Of a stretch of DNA of 35,233 nt, positions 1-10,393 are shown one piece after another (position 1 is the stretch's first letter; every line of letters starts with the position of its first letter). The stretch covers positions 177,753 to 212,985 of the forward strand of contig NW_019091533.1 in the NCBI RefSeq assembly GCF_001949145.1, given 5' to 3'. The notes under the pieces were generated by a model, which was not told where the DNA came from, searched no databases, and saw only the letters and a program-made list of their open reading frames with translations. Position numbers and translations under genes: made by a program. The stretch comes from Acanthaster planci (lineage: Eukaryota; Echinodermata; Asteroidea; Valvatida; Acanthasteridae).

Positions 1-306
1 AGCATGAATCAGAAATCATCATGCAGGTACCGGTACTGTACATGTACATGTACACTTATTTATACTCTGTCGGTTGGTTCAGTTTATTTATGTACATGTA
101 CATGTATGCGTACCAGTAAAAGTACCAGACACATAAATAGTAATACGGTGAGTCTTTCAAAGAACAAGCATTAGGGCTCAAACCAATTATGCGTAACTAC
201 CGTACATGTACATGTACCGTAAAGCGTAACAAAGATGGTCTAATGACACTGTTACACGCTGTACAGGTACAGTAGCCACTTGTGAAACAGACCGCTAACT
301 GCTTCC

Positions 307-428
307 ATGTACATGTATCTAAATGTACATGTATCTAAATGCACATGTACATGTATCTAAATGCGCATGTACATGTATCTAAATGTACATGTATCTAAAT
401 GTACATGTATCTAAATGTACATGTACAC
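307..428 (+). repeat. 16/22-bp minisatellite (ATGTACATGTATCTAA)
   Basis: Six consecutive units end in ATGTATCTAA. Their lengths run 16, 16, 22, 22, 16, 16 and are followed by a partial unit. The two middle units carry an extra hexamer (CACATG or CGCATG variant) in front of the common core. The CTAA spacer distinguishes this array from the surrounding plain ACATGT runs, and the unit lengths suggest slippage in six-base steps. Confidence 0.9.
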
Positions 429-593
429 ACTGTACGCATGGACCAATACATGTACCGGCAGTTTCCAAACTTGACACATCATTTTAAATTCACAGCTGAC
501 TGAGCAACTCTGCATCATTTTGTGTTATGAAGTGACATGATACCCTTGTAAACCCTTGCAAATGGTGTAATACCGGTACATGGACATGTACGG

Positions 594-668
594 TACGTAG
601 AATACGATAAGGCCTATGGGATAAAACACTGGTACACTTACGTAGAATACGATAAGGCCTATGGGATA
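594..668 (+). repeat. 30-bp direct repeat, period 45
   Basis: Positions 594-623 and 639-668 are identical 30-mers (beginning TACGTAGAATACGATAAGG), separated by 15 unrelated bases. The sequence is not of the ACATGT type, so this is a local duplication and not part of the microsatellite background. Confidence 0.9.
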
Positions 669-1946
669 TGATACCAGTCTGTGTAGCAGTCTGTTGGCAT
701 GTACTAACCAATCACAATCAAGGATTCAAGTTTGCTCCCGGAATCAAATTTAAAAAGCACTGCATACTGAGGGTTCTTTGTAAGCTTGTGGGGAGAGTAC
801 ATGTAGGATATTTCACATGTTTTGCTGTTGCAGGTGTCAAATCCAAGACCTTATATTATTACACAAGAATGATAAGGATATTTTATGACGTTTTTCTGAT
901 AAAAGAAAACTTTCCATTTATGTGTACATCTACACGTACTACAAACATGTTTTAGAATTCTCAGTTGTCACTGTGGATGAAGATCAGTATTCTAGGCTTC
1001 ATTTGAGAATAAAACAAACAAATTTGCACCTGTTAACAATAAATGTACAGTACCGGTGAATATGTGTGTAATATTTGTATATAAAACATGCAGGATACCT
1101 TCCCAAGTTAATAAGAGCACACATCAAGTTTTTTTCTTAATACAAGGCAGGGCCTACATTGGGCAAAATGTATCTTTACAATGCAACAGATCTACAAAAG
1201 AGCCAGCTTCTATAAGCTCTTAACATTACAGGTTAGTGAGGCAAGATATCCATTATGGTTTTTCTCTTCCCATTGGCAAAGGTGCAAACTATTTTTTGTT
1301 CCTACACTTTTGGCAGACATGCCAAATGAACAAAAGGGACCCAACAGCTGCACACACAGCTCTGTCCCTATGACCTGGTTCTGTCTTGTTCTCCAAACGG
1401 AAAAAACAGCCACATACAGAGAAAAATATACCAGTAACTCTGGAAACCATCCAACTAAGCCTTGACTTGCCCAGCTGGATATACCGGCATATGGGGCAGC
1501 GTTTGCAAATGTCTCGCCAGGGCCAGGCGAGAGTAATTGTGGGCCGTACAGTTGCCACACAGTACGGTTGCTGCACGGCCGTCACAAAAGAGGCCATGGA
1601 TGCTGCTCAGTACTGCAACGTACAGGGTACTGTATGGGGTGTGGCATATCATACATGTACCGTCACACACACACAGCAGCACCGTCAGATCCTATACTCC
1701 CGTCAAATCCTTTCTCTGTGTACATACTATATATATTCCAGTGCTAGGCTGTCACTCAGAGCTTCCCCAAAGACAAGAATACACTACATGTACCTTATCA
1801 GCCGAGAGACTACCGACACTAACTAACCACACCTGATCTGTAGTAAGGTATGCCGGGGTCGTAAGCCCTAATAGTCCGGGCGGAGGAGATAGAAAAAGCA
1901 CAGACACCAAAGATGCCTTCCTTAATATCGTCCAGGCACAGGAAGC
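669..1946. other. Gene-free stretch, mixed unique and repeat sequence
   Basis: No tRNA, recognisable protein or strong splice-site pair was seen. Overlapping frames on both strands at about 1210-1830 stay open for 75 to 146 codons, but they overlap one another and none reads like a known family. From about 1830 to 2100 the ACATGT repeat is absent. Confidence 0.5.
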
Positions 1947-1964
1947 AGAGAGAGAGAGAGAGAG
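1947..1964 (+). repeat. (AG)9 dinucleotide microsatellite
   Basis: Nine uninterrupted AG units lie inside otherwise non-repetitive sequence. Confidence 0.95.
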
Positions 1965-2995
1965 GCAGCGCAGCTTGCGATGCTGCGGCTGCATACAGAG
2001 CTCTGGCAGGGGGGATGCAGGAACTAAGGGGCATACGTAAATGGGCATGCGTGTAGCAATCATCACTGGATGAGGCAGCAATGACTGGACTGGTGGGTGG
2101 GCATTAGCATAATATACATGTACATGTATGCGTGTAACTCTACTGATATGCATGTGAGCGCTCTGTGCTCTGTATGCACCCTGGATACCTTGGTGTGAGG
2201 TGCATTTTCTTGAGCCGCTCATTTCCTACATTTGAATTCAGACAATGTACCAGTACATGTACATGTACATACTGGATAGATACATGTAGTCATGCTTACT
2301 GAAAGGATTTTGTCATGTACAGTACAGGTATACGGTACATTTACATGTATAAACAGTGGACATCAAATGGTCGAGACATGTCCATGTAATCCTTTGATTT
2401 GTAATGTTAAAGAATTTACTTACACATCGCATTTTAGTAAAAACGACTTTGCAACCTACCCGTACATGTACCCATTTTTTGTTGGAAACAGAACAAAAAT
2501 TGATATCACTAATGCTAATTGATGAAACAGTTACATGTAAGTCTCACAACTGAATATGTACTGTATGAATTACTGGACTCAATAGGAAATCAGCGATAAA
2601 CTTTATCCTGTCACAGTTTATTATTTACATGTACATTACTGGGAAGACAAACTACCATCTACATGTGCGGTAATTACTACACATGTACAGTATTTCAGCA
2701 AAGGAAAGAGAAATAAAACAACTGCACCATTTAAAAGACAAAAGTAAAATTACAATGTATTTTACTGTATTAAAACATTATTCAGACTTGTGAACATTAA
2801 TTTCACTTTTATTTTATTTTCTGGGGAGTTCACCGTCATTTAACAAAATGTGAATACCTCACAAGGATAAAACATATCCATATAATACCTTTTCATACCA
2901 GTGGAAAAAAACATCTTCACACCCTCCACCCAAGTGCAAAAACAGTTTGCACCTTTTCAGGTTACATGTACACGTAAGTGGGAAACAAAATTCCA
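1965..2995. other. Gene-free stretch with scattered GTACATGTAC runs
   Basis: There is AT-rich sequence from about 2690 to 2900 and ACATGT runs at about 2107, 2250-2275, 2460 and 2625. A diverged copy of the downstream 32-bp tandem unit begins at about 2925. No coding or RNA gene could be supported. Confidence 0.5.
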
Positions 2996-3100
2996 CCTTT
3001 TCACACAAGTGGGAAAACATTTTCATGCCTTTTCACACAAGTGGGAAAATATTTACGCGCCTTTTCACACACCAGGGATTATATTTTCACGCCTTGTGAA
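2996..3100 (+). repeat. 32-bp tandem repeat, about 3.3 copies
   Basis: The words CCTTTTCACAC or CCTTGTGAA recur with the CC at 2996, 3028, 3060 and 3092, an exact 32-base spacing. The unit is roughly CCTTTTCACACAAGTGGGAAAA followed by a more variable ten bases. The first two copies are closest and the last two have diverged. Because 32 is not a multiple of three, a frame through it drifts, which argues against a coding repeat. Confidence 0.85.
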
Positions 3101-3315
3101 GTGTGAAGGTGATTGGGAATGCTTCACAAAATTTCTGATTCCCATTCACTGCGTGAACTTTCAATTGCAGGATGTAGGAGTACTGCACATGTACTGTTTC
3201 CACACTCCACGGCCAGGCCAGTCGTGCCTGGGAGGACATGTAATGTACACATGTACATGTATAATGAAAAAAGTTTAAAGGAGGAACTCCTGCTTTTCTT
3301 ATTTTGTGCGGATGG

Positions 3316-3337
3316 TTTTTTTTTTTCTTTTTTTTTT
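3316..3337 (+). repeat. Poly(T) tract interrupted by one C
   Basis: Eleven T, one C, then ten T. It could be the reverse-complement tail of a retroposed sequence, but no flanking duplication was seen. Confidence 0.85.
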
Positions 3338-3991
3338 ACTGTGTTTTCCAGATGTCAGCGGTGTCCCAGTTCAAGTGAAATGCGAATAAACACTCACAAT
3401 AAACATGACGCACTTTCCTTTTCTTCTCTCATCTGACTTTTCGTTCTACTTTTTCCAATAGCTCTCACCTTCAACAGCCACTGATGGTGCCCGTGTGTGG
3501 GGCAAATAATACATTACACAAGAAAAAAACTACGGCTACATGTATAAGTACACATGCTCCCAAATTTTCCTCTGCCATACTAGGGGTACAGTACAGGTAC
3601 CGGTACATGTCCATGTACGTGCACTCCTGGTGAAGTCACCAGAGAAACAAGACCACTTCCCTGAAAGAGTTGCAATCACTTACACTTACCTACATGTTGC
3701 ATGTACACGTACATGTACATCACATGTACTTTACATGTACATGTACCTTCCTTGACAATCAGCTCCTTGCTCTAATACCTGGCCCAGTGATCAATGGAGC
3801 CTTGGCCAAGCATATTGTTCCTATTCAGGTGTTGACAAATGTGTGAATCATGCTGAGGCATTACCACAGTAAGGCCTGACCCTGACCCTATCATCATTTA
3901 GACTGACAGGGGTGGGAGGGCAGGGCATAAGAGGTGTGCAAAGGCAGGTAGAGGACTACAAGGCCACTAATGACTGCTTCATTGTGAATCA
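3338..3991. other. Gene-free stretch
   Basis: ACATGT runs lie at about 3540, 3605 and 3700-3750. From about 3760 to 3995 the sequence is unique and repeat-free. No exon could be defined. Confidence 0.45.
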
Positions 3992-3995
3992 CTAA

Positions 3996-5203
3996 GGCAA
4001 AAAAAGTCTGGGGTTTCTGGTCACCGCAGGCGTCGCTGTAGACATGCTGTCAGCAAAATAAATAATTCTTTTTATTTTGCACAAAACGATTTCCAAAAGA
4101 TGCCAAACTTACTTGATCGGCAGGAATTCTGCTACTGTGTAATTTTAACGCATTTTTAAAGGGGTAGGACTGAGTAATACAGTGTATGTACAGTAATGGA
4201 ATCCCCCTAGGCCTCCATACATTTCAGTCGGGCACTCCTAAAAGATGACATCATTCATGTATCTTTACACTGACAGCCGTGTCCGAATCAGTTGGCTGCG
4301 GCTTGATATTGTGCAGGATTCTATGGGAACTGGCTGTGGATGCTGCCAAATACTCTGTGTAATTCCGGCCATAGCCAATTGATTTGGACCAGGGCCCACA
4401 TCTCTAGACCAGACAAACAAAGTGGTCTTACATCCTGCTTATGTACATGTATACAAATTGACAACTATTTTATATAACAAACCGTGAGGGGCCAGTCTAG
4501 TTCAGTGTCAGTGAGGCAGTGGCAGTACATACGCATGCAGTGGCGATGGACATCGCGTTATGAAAATACTGTACATGTAACAACTCATGCATCGTCACTT
4601 GCCAAGAACAAAGGTACATGTAGATTAGAGTGAGAGGAGATTTCTTTTTCTGAGCTGAATTTGTTCCCAAAATTTATGCAACTTGTTTCTTATAAGCTAA
4701 AACAGAAAACAATGTGCACAGTACATCATTTGCCCAATGACAATTTTATTGTCATTTTGAATCTGGAGCTGCACTGTTTTGATTAATTTTTTTCATAGGC
4801 TATTTGACGTGCAACTTGTTTCCTCAAAGCCAAAGCAGAAAACAATGTGCAAAGAATGTCACCTCATAAAATCCGGATACTGGAGCTGAACATTTATTTT
4901 TCACATTTAATTTTTCCATGGTTGTGCTACTGTATTTTAACAAGCTCAATCTTGCCAACCATGCCTCTTGTTTGAGTGAAATGACTGAAACCATCGCCTC
5001 GCGTCATATTTTATGGTCTTTATATTAACTCAAAGTTGTTAATTCACACTTCTCACAGTAATAAGGCCATGCAATCAAAAGTATATGTGCATGTACATGT
5101 ACATGTACATCACTGCTAAGGAGAAAAAAGAGGAAAAAAAGCCGTGTCAGCGCACAAATTTTGGACCAAGCCCGTGACCAGAAACCAGAGTCTTTTTTTT
5201 GGC
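3996..5203. mobile_element. Possible non-autonomous DNA transposon with imperfect terminal inverted repeats
   Basis: The left end (3996-4029, GGCAAAAAAAGTCTGG then GTTTCTGGTCACC) is matched in inverse complement by the right end (about 5171-5203), where GGTGACCAGAAACC is replaced by CGTGACCAGAAACCAGAGTC followed by T's and GGC. About 30 bases align with a few gaps and mismatches. Both ends are flanked by CTAA (3992-3995 and 5204-5207), which could be a 4-bp target-site duplication. The 1.2-kb interior has no transposase-like frame and contains a diverged internal duplication. Other copies in the genome would be needed to confirm the boundaries. Confidence 0.4.
4678..4888 (+). repeat. Diverged internal duplication, spacing about 117-133 bp
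   Basis: Positions 4678-4721 and 4811-4854 align over 44 bases (GCAACTTGTTTC, then AAGC, then CAGAAAACAATGTGCA). A second shared word, CTGGAGCTG, lies at 4763 and 4880. A related GAGCTGAA word at about 4653 suggests a third, more degraded unit. It lies inside the possible element at 3996-5203. Confidence 0.7.
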
Positions 5204-5653
5204 CTAATAAAATGTTTCCCAGCCAGGGGAACCAAGATGCTACAGGCCTACATCATACAAGTGTAGATTTTTCACACAAAACAAAATCTTGGGGTTGATT
5301 GGAGGTTAATGGTGGTCACAAGTTTGCCAAGTGTTTAGTTCAGTTGGGTTGACAGGGCTGTAACGTGAAAAGGCCTAATGACTGAAATCACATCATACAT
5401 CATGACAAGATTTTTTCTTCCTTTCTTATGTAAAGGTAAATTCAGGGCTCAAACTGGCTTATAGAATCCAAGTAAAAAGTCACGGTTGTTTATGTACATG
5501 TACTGTATTCACTGACTAACAAGAAACAAGTCAGGGCACAAGAGCTGGCATAACGTACAAATACCCTTGTCAAAGCACACTTGCACAGCTGAAGAGTTGG
5601 GACTTGACTGAGAGACTTACATACATGTATGTTTGACTTGTGAATGACTTCTT

Positions 5654-5659
5654 TTTATT
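5654..5659 (-). terminator. Minus-strand AATAAA poly(A) signal
   Basis: TTTATT on the plus strand reads AATAAA on the minus strand, 33 bases past the stop codon of the candidate terminal exon at 5692-5829. AATAAA is common by chance in AT-rich DNA, so its value is only as support for that exon. Confidence 0.3.
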
Positions 5660-5691
5660 TCTGAAAATACCCATAGACATGCCTGCAGCAG

Positions 5692-5829
5692 CTACATATC
5701 AGTGACAGATGCATCCTTGAGACAACTGTCATCAAATACGAGATGGAAAGCTGGAAGGATGGTCCCTGCTCTCATAACTTCAATACTAGCTGTCTGTGAT
5801 CTCTTATAACTTCTGGATCCCACAAAACC
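5692..5829 (-). CDS. Candidate terminal coding exon, protein unknown
   Basis: On the minus strand an acceptor-like TCTCAATTTGCAG is followed in phase 0 by 45 open codons and a TAG stop. The peptide begins GFVGSRSYKRSQTASIEV and ends with LKDASVTDM. Composition is mixed and hydrophilic, unlike the repeat translations nearby. A minus-strand AATAAA follows the stop. A possible preceding mini-exon (5898-5937, PPTGSFNSWRDQ) would join in frame through a 68-base intron. I do not recognise the protein. The acceptor has only a modest pyrimidine tract and a 45-codon open frame is not rare by chance, so this is a candidate only. Confidence 0.28.
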   Translation of the reverse strand, partial: GFVGSRSYKRSQTASIEVMRAGTILPAFHLVFDDSCLKDASVTDM

Positions 5830-5897
5830 CTGCAAATTGAGACATAAGTATGGCTTTTTTTTTTGCAATCTTTACCAGAGAGAGAGACTGTTCTCAC

Positions 5898-5937
5898 TTG
5901 ATCTCTCCAAGAATTGAAACTACCAGTTGGTGGTATT
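5898..5937 (-). CDS. Possible 40-base mini-exon upstream of the 5692-5829 candidate
   Basis: Minus strand: a weak acceptor (GGACCCAG), then 1+39 bases encoding IPPTGSFNSWRDQ, then a GTGAGA donor at 5892-5897. The phase matches the candidate exon at 5829. An alternative donor GTAAAG lies 22 bases further on but would put the next exon in a frame that stops early. Very short exons are easy to find by chance. Confidence 0.15.
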
Positions 5938-6610
5938 CTGGGTCCAGCAACATTGTGAAATTCCAAGTACATGTATAATGTATATGTACAGTACATGTAC
6001 CATATATACATGTACACGTAGATGACCCCTGCATAGCTGAAAAGAATGATGAATGGTCTCATGTCAACTACACCATCTGCTGCATTAATCTTTGATCTGT
6101 TTTTCTCCCTTTCTTCAAAACTTCATTTCAAGGTTTCTCTTCCAGAAAATGTACAGTGTATTAGAAATGTGTTGCTCATAGTTCAATTCCAAGTTTATAC
6201 TAAATCCGTTTTGGGGAAGGAACACGTGTTAAGTTCTTTCATGGGGAGGGGTCACATTTTGTTTCTAAAAACCTAAAAACAAAAAATAGTCTGTAACATG
6301 TACACATGCAATCTGATACATGTAATAAAACACCAACCAACCGTAAAGTTATTCTGTAATTTAAGAAACCCTGCAGTACAGGTGTCACTCACTCCTGTGT
6401 ATCAATTACATGTACCAGGTATATGCAATTAAGAGATAAGTCAAGTGAAACCTGGCACAAAATATATCACTGAGTATTTTGTAATTTGTCGTGTGTCGCT
6501 GGGGCTTACCAGAAAGAAGTCTGTGTACTGTACATGCATTTTGAATTACAGAATACATGTACATGTACAAATGGATTAAAGAAAGGTTTAAGACATAGTC
6601 AAAAACACTG

Positions 6611-6680
6611 AACAGTCAATGGGATTGAACTCAAGCTTTGGGTGCAGACCAATGCTCACTACATCTAGAACTACATGTAA
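6611..6680 (-). repeat. tRNA-derived SINE head fragment (degraded)
   Basis: Read on the minus strand, the segment contains GAGCATTGGTCTGCA, CCCAAA and then GAGTTCAATCCC. These look like the end of a D-arm, an anticodon arm (TTGG with CCAA around a loop containing TGC) and a T-arm B box (consensus GGTTCRANTCC). The A-box region is shortened (about TAGATGTAGTGAGC), so it cannot be a working tRNA. The likely explanation is a tRNA-derived SINE or tRNA pseudogene running toward lower coordinates. A frame of 62 codons across it is incidental. Confidence 0.35.
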
Positions 6681-6979
6681 CCTTTGACCCCCTGACAACA
6701 GACAGTCACACCTTTTGAGAGGCACAATCAAACACTGCCCAGGATGTTTGTCCCAAAAAGCGTGGGCGGCCACCATGACTGATTTGAATACATGTAGTTA
6801 CATTTTATACCTGTAGCTCCACATACATGTAATACATTGTACAAACCAAGTACTGTACATGAGGGCCTGTTGCTAGCATTAAGTTTGGCTTCTGCCACAC
6901 AGAAATTGTCTGAATTGTGGTTTGATACAAAACAAGACTACTCCTGAAAAAGATCACTGTTTTAAAAACAAAATTTCAG

Positions 6980-6998
6980 ACACGCTGTACCAGCGTGT
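6980..6998. repeat. 8-bp inverted repeat, 3-base loop
   Basis: ACACGCTG-TAC-CAGCGTGT is a perfect short hairpin in otherwise unremarkable sequence. It could also be a dyad protein-binding site. Confidence 0.6.
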
Positions 6999-7674
6999 GC
7001 ACATGGGTTGAATTTGTGATTTTTGTGTGTGTCACACATTGATCCATTGGTATCTTACTCTGCCTGCAGAGCTGTGGTGGCTCTAATTTCTTGGAAGAGA
7101 AGGAGGGGAGGGAAATGATTGGGGAGTCCCTGCAGTCCCAAGGTCTTCTTTTCAGTGTCTAGTAATATTTTCACTACTAAATTACTGCAATGGGACAGAG
7201 TGGATACAAAGAGACCTTGGGCAGAATGCTAATCTACATGTGCATGTAAATGTGTGTAGAGATGGCTTTGTTTCAGCATATTGAGTACATGTTAAATGAA
7301 TGTGTCAGACATACCAGTAATCCACAAATCCATAATAGGGTGAATTTTTGATGATGCCTCTCTACTGCATTAATATACATGTGCAATGTACCGGTACATG
7401 TATGTATGTACTCTGCAGCTACATATACACGTACGAGTAAGCCACAAGTTTGTTTCAACGGTACACTCAGTTGGATCCCCAGCCATAAGAATGAGAACAT
7501 TTCAAAGCAATTTGTCAATACATGTATGTACATGTAAGTACTGTACCCATTGATAAATGGATTCATGAGTAGGATAATGACGACAGCCGGTATGTACATA
7601 TATGGAAATCTGTAGGCCTACCGGTACATGTGCACGTACATGCTGCTGAAGATTTTACACTTTGTGCTACATAC

Positions 7675-7760
7675 TGTACATGTACAAGCAATCAACCACA
7701 TGAAAAGTATGTACATATACATGTACATGTGTATGTACATGTACATGTACAAGCAATCAA
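7675..7760 (+). repeat. 21-bp direct repeat, period 65
   Basis: The sequence at 7675-7695 recurs exactly at 7740-7760. The shared part includes AAGCAATCAA, which lies outside the ACATGT background, so a local duplication is more likely than convergence. Confidence 0.75.
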
Positions 7761-9675
7761 TATTTCCCCCTCTGATCTGAACAAATCCTCCGGGCTACCA
7801 ACGAAAATTTACAAGCATGCTAGTAAGCCAATTACATGTACATGTATCAAAAAAAAAAAGGATAAAATGCGACGTGAAAAATGTGATCTCTTTAAAGAGG
7901 ACAATTACAATTCCGGACAGACACAGGTACAATGTATGTGCAAACGTAGTCTGCAGGGTATCGGTCCGTACCAGGTACATTATACATGTACATGTACATG
8001 AATGAGTTACAATGTACGGTGTACGGGTGTGGTACATGGACAGGTACATATGTACACATGATGATGATGATGTACATGCACTGATAACAGTCTGTGTATA
8101 TGTACATGGATATAAGGAGTACTGTACATGTACCCGTACAATGTACATGAACCTGTACCCCCCACACACACATTTACAGTGCCAAAACGACATTGCACAA
8201 AGATGGGACACAACACCAAGCCTAAGCCTGAATAAAAAGCACTGAAACAGTCAGCGTCAGTGCTCTGTGATCAGGGCAACAGCAAGATAGCCGACCCAAA
8301 ATGAAACTACACTGTAAAAGCAGCTGTGGGATTTGTTTGATAGAGTACCGTATGTGAGATCATTGGAACCATCATAGAAAAATAGCAGCTGAGGGCTCTG
8401 ATTAAAGAAAGGTATTCCTCACCAACACTAGAGTCCATTTATAAAGCATTCATCATCACAATCACAAGCCATAAGCAGCAAGACTCCATTCCCCCCCCCC
8501 ATCGTCCTCTATGGATTTAACCTATTTTCTAACCACAGCAATATCATTCCATGCATGAATGTTGTACAGTGTTCATTTACATCCTTTCATGGTTGTTAGT
8601 GATAGTGCCCCACGGTCAATGTTGCTCTACCCCTGCTGTTTACCTAGACACTATGCCTACCCCCTAGGTTCTCTGGGGCGCCTGCTCTACCTTCAGTAAA
8701 CTAATACATGTACATGTATATTGTTTGGCAGACAGTAAATGCCATCAATGTTTGCACAACCTTTCTGATGCATACATGTACGGTAGCTAATGATGACATC
8801 ATGAACATACATGCACTAGACCAGGTACATGTACAGTACATGTACAGGTGCATGTCTGACGATACTGGTATACCGGTACATCATGTACTAATCTCACAGT
8901 AAGTAATCCCTCACATGAAGATACATACCGGTACATGTACATACAGGCCTATTCTTTTGCTTCTCTTCCAAGAAAGCTAAATACGAACTCATTACTGTCA
9001 AAATGGATTGGTTAAAAATTTGCCATGTATGCACAGTGCAGGTACTGTACAGTACACGTACGTTCATGTACTGACACAGTGGAAATTCATAAATATAAGG
9101 ATCTGCTTGTAAGACTACATGTACATGTACATATAAACAGGTTTGAGTAAACACTTGAAGAATGGTAGCACAAAGGGGATTAATCTATCCTACACAATTG
9201 TACACATACTGGTACAGTGTACTGGCATACTTTACTATGTACATGTATAATGATCAGTTTTAGTTTGTGTTGATTGACTTCAAGTTCAAGAAGGGTAACA
9301 CTCTACATCTGGATGCCATCAAACTTTAACCTCTTGAACATCAAGAGAGTAGGGGCAGGGGCATTAGCAATTAAAATACGTACCAACCAAAAGTCTAACC
9401 CCAAGTCTGAACAAGTGCCCCCTTCTCTTCTGCCACCAGAGTCTTGAATGTTCAGCTCAGAGGGCTCATGATTTGAGTGAGAAATCTTGCATTGCAAACT
9501 GTGCCGACATTTTGTACATGTATCAGATATCTGTATGTGTAATCCCATACCCATTCTAACCAAACTTGCACTTTGGCCTCCTTTGGTCAGAGAGAACAAT
9601 GCAAAAGAGTATTCCACAAAATTCTCTGATTCCTGGTTTTTGTTTAAGTTATGTCCTTCTTTTTTCCCTTTTCAG
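7761..9675. other. Gene-free stretch with a repeat-free island at 8245-8700
   Basis: There are many ACATGT runs at 7830-8200 and 8705-9250, and a short ATG run at about 8060-8073. Between them 8245-8700 is unique sequence with a C10 tract at 8491-8500. A minus-strand frame at about 9384-9508 ends at a GTACGT donor-like site (9378-9383) but has no convincing acceptor. No gene is supported. Confidence 0.45.
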
Positions 9676-9769
9676 TGTAACCAAGCAATATTGGCAAAAA
9701 CCAGAGGTGGTCGATAAACTGAGTGAGGAGAGCAGCCACATATTTGAATATGGGCAGAGGAGACCTTGA
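9676..9769 (+). CDS. Candidate short terminal exon, protein unknown
   Basis: This candidate has the strongest-looking 3' splice site in the window: GTCCTTCTTTTTTCCCTTTTCAG at 9653-9675, a long pyrimidine tract ending in CAG. In the phase that keeps it open, 30 codons follow (VTKQYWQKPEVVDKL, then EESSHIFEYGQRRP) to a TGA stop. The other two phases stop at codon 1 and codon 14. No family is recognised, and a splice site alone does not prove an exon. It is on the opposite strand from the candidate at 5692-5829, so both cannot belong to one gene. Confidence 0.25.
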
Positions 9770-10350
9770 CTAATGACATCAAGTCCAGGCTCACTTCTGC
9801 ACATGGGATTCTACTCTTGATGGGTACAGTCCTGATCAGTGGCCTGTTTACATGTACATGTAAATACCGGTACATGCACACGTTCATACAGTACATGTAT
9901 GAACATGTACACTGGGCTACACGTATCACAGTATCAGAACAATGTGTTCTGTCAAGTTCCTGAGCGACTGCACATGTACAGTGAAAAGTGAAATTACCGC
10001 AACCTGTACAAGTTAAAAATTAGCCAGCCTGTTGTTTCAATCCCAGATGAACCTTTTTCGAAGGCCTTAAAAGATTCTGTCAGGAATCAGTAAGATAAAC
10101 ATACGTGTACATGTATGCATGTATAGAAATCCCTAGATACTAGCACATGTAGGGCCCTACATTCATAAGCTTCCCGCAGATTTGACATTTTCAAAGGTAC
10201 ACGGTTACTGCTTGTACAGCGTGTACATCAACCTGTAATGTGGTATGCATGTAATGACCAAGCATTCACTTGTTTTGAAGACATGTACATGTACCAGTAC
10301 ACATATCTACAGTTATAAGGTACCTTGTCAGCATTACTTGTATTTACCTT
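9770..10350. other. Gene-free stretch
   Basis: ACATGT runs lie at 9850-9910, 10110 and 10285, with unique sequence at 9960-10090. Nothing functional is recognised. Confidence 0.45.
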
Positions 10351-10393
10351 AACACTCCTCAGTCCTCCAACAGGTGAAGGATTGAGGAGTGTT
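10351..10393. repeat. 16-bp inverted repeat, 11-base loop
   Basis: The left arm 10351-10366 (AACACTCCTCAGTCCT) and right arm 10378-10393 pair at 15 of 16 positions. The hairpin is not made of the ACATGT repeat. No TIR continuation was seen outside it. Confidence 0.75.

Noticed and set aside
307-428. CRISPR-like array
   Set aside because: The units are contiguous with no unique spacers and there are no cas genes. This is a eukaryotic minisatellite.
1386-1826. 146-codon plus frame and overlapping minus frames
   Set aside because: Three mutually overlapping frames with no family resemblance. Part is CACACA-type and GTAC-type low complexity.
9384-9508. Minus-strand exon ending at GTACGT
   Set aside because: The donor word is itself a common variant of the GTAC repeat and there is no convincing acceptor.
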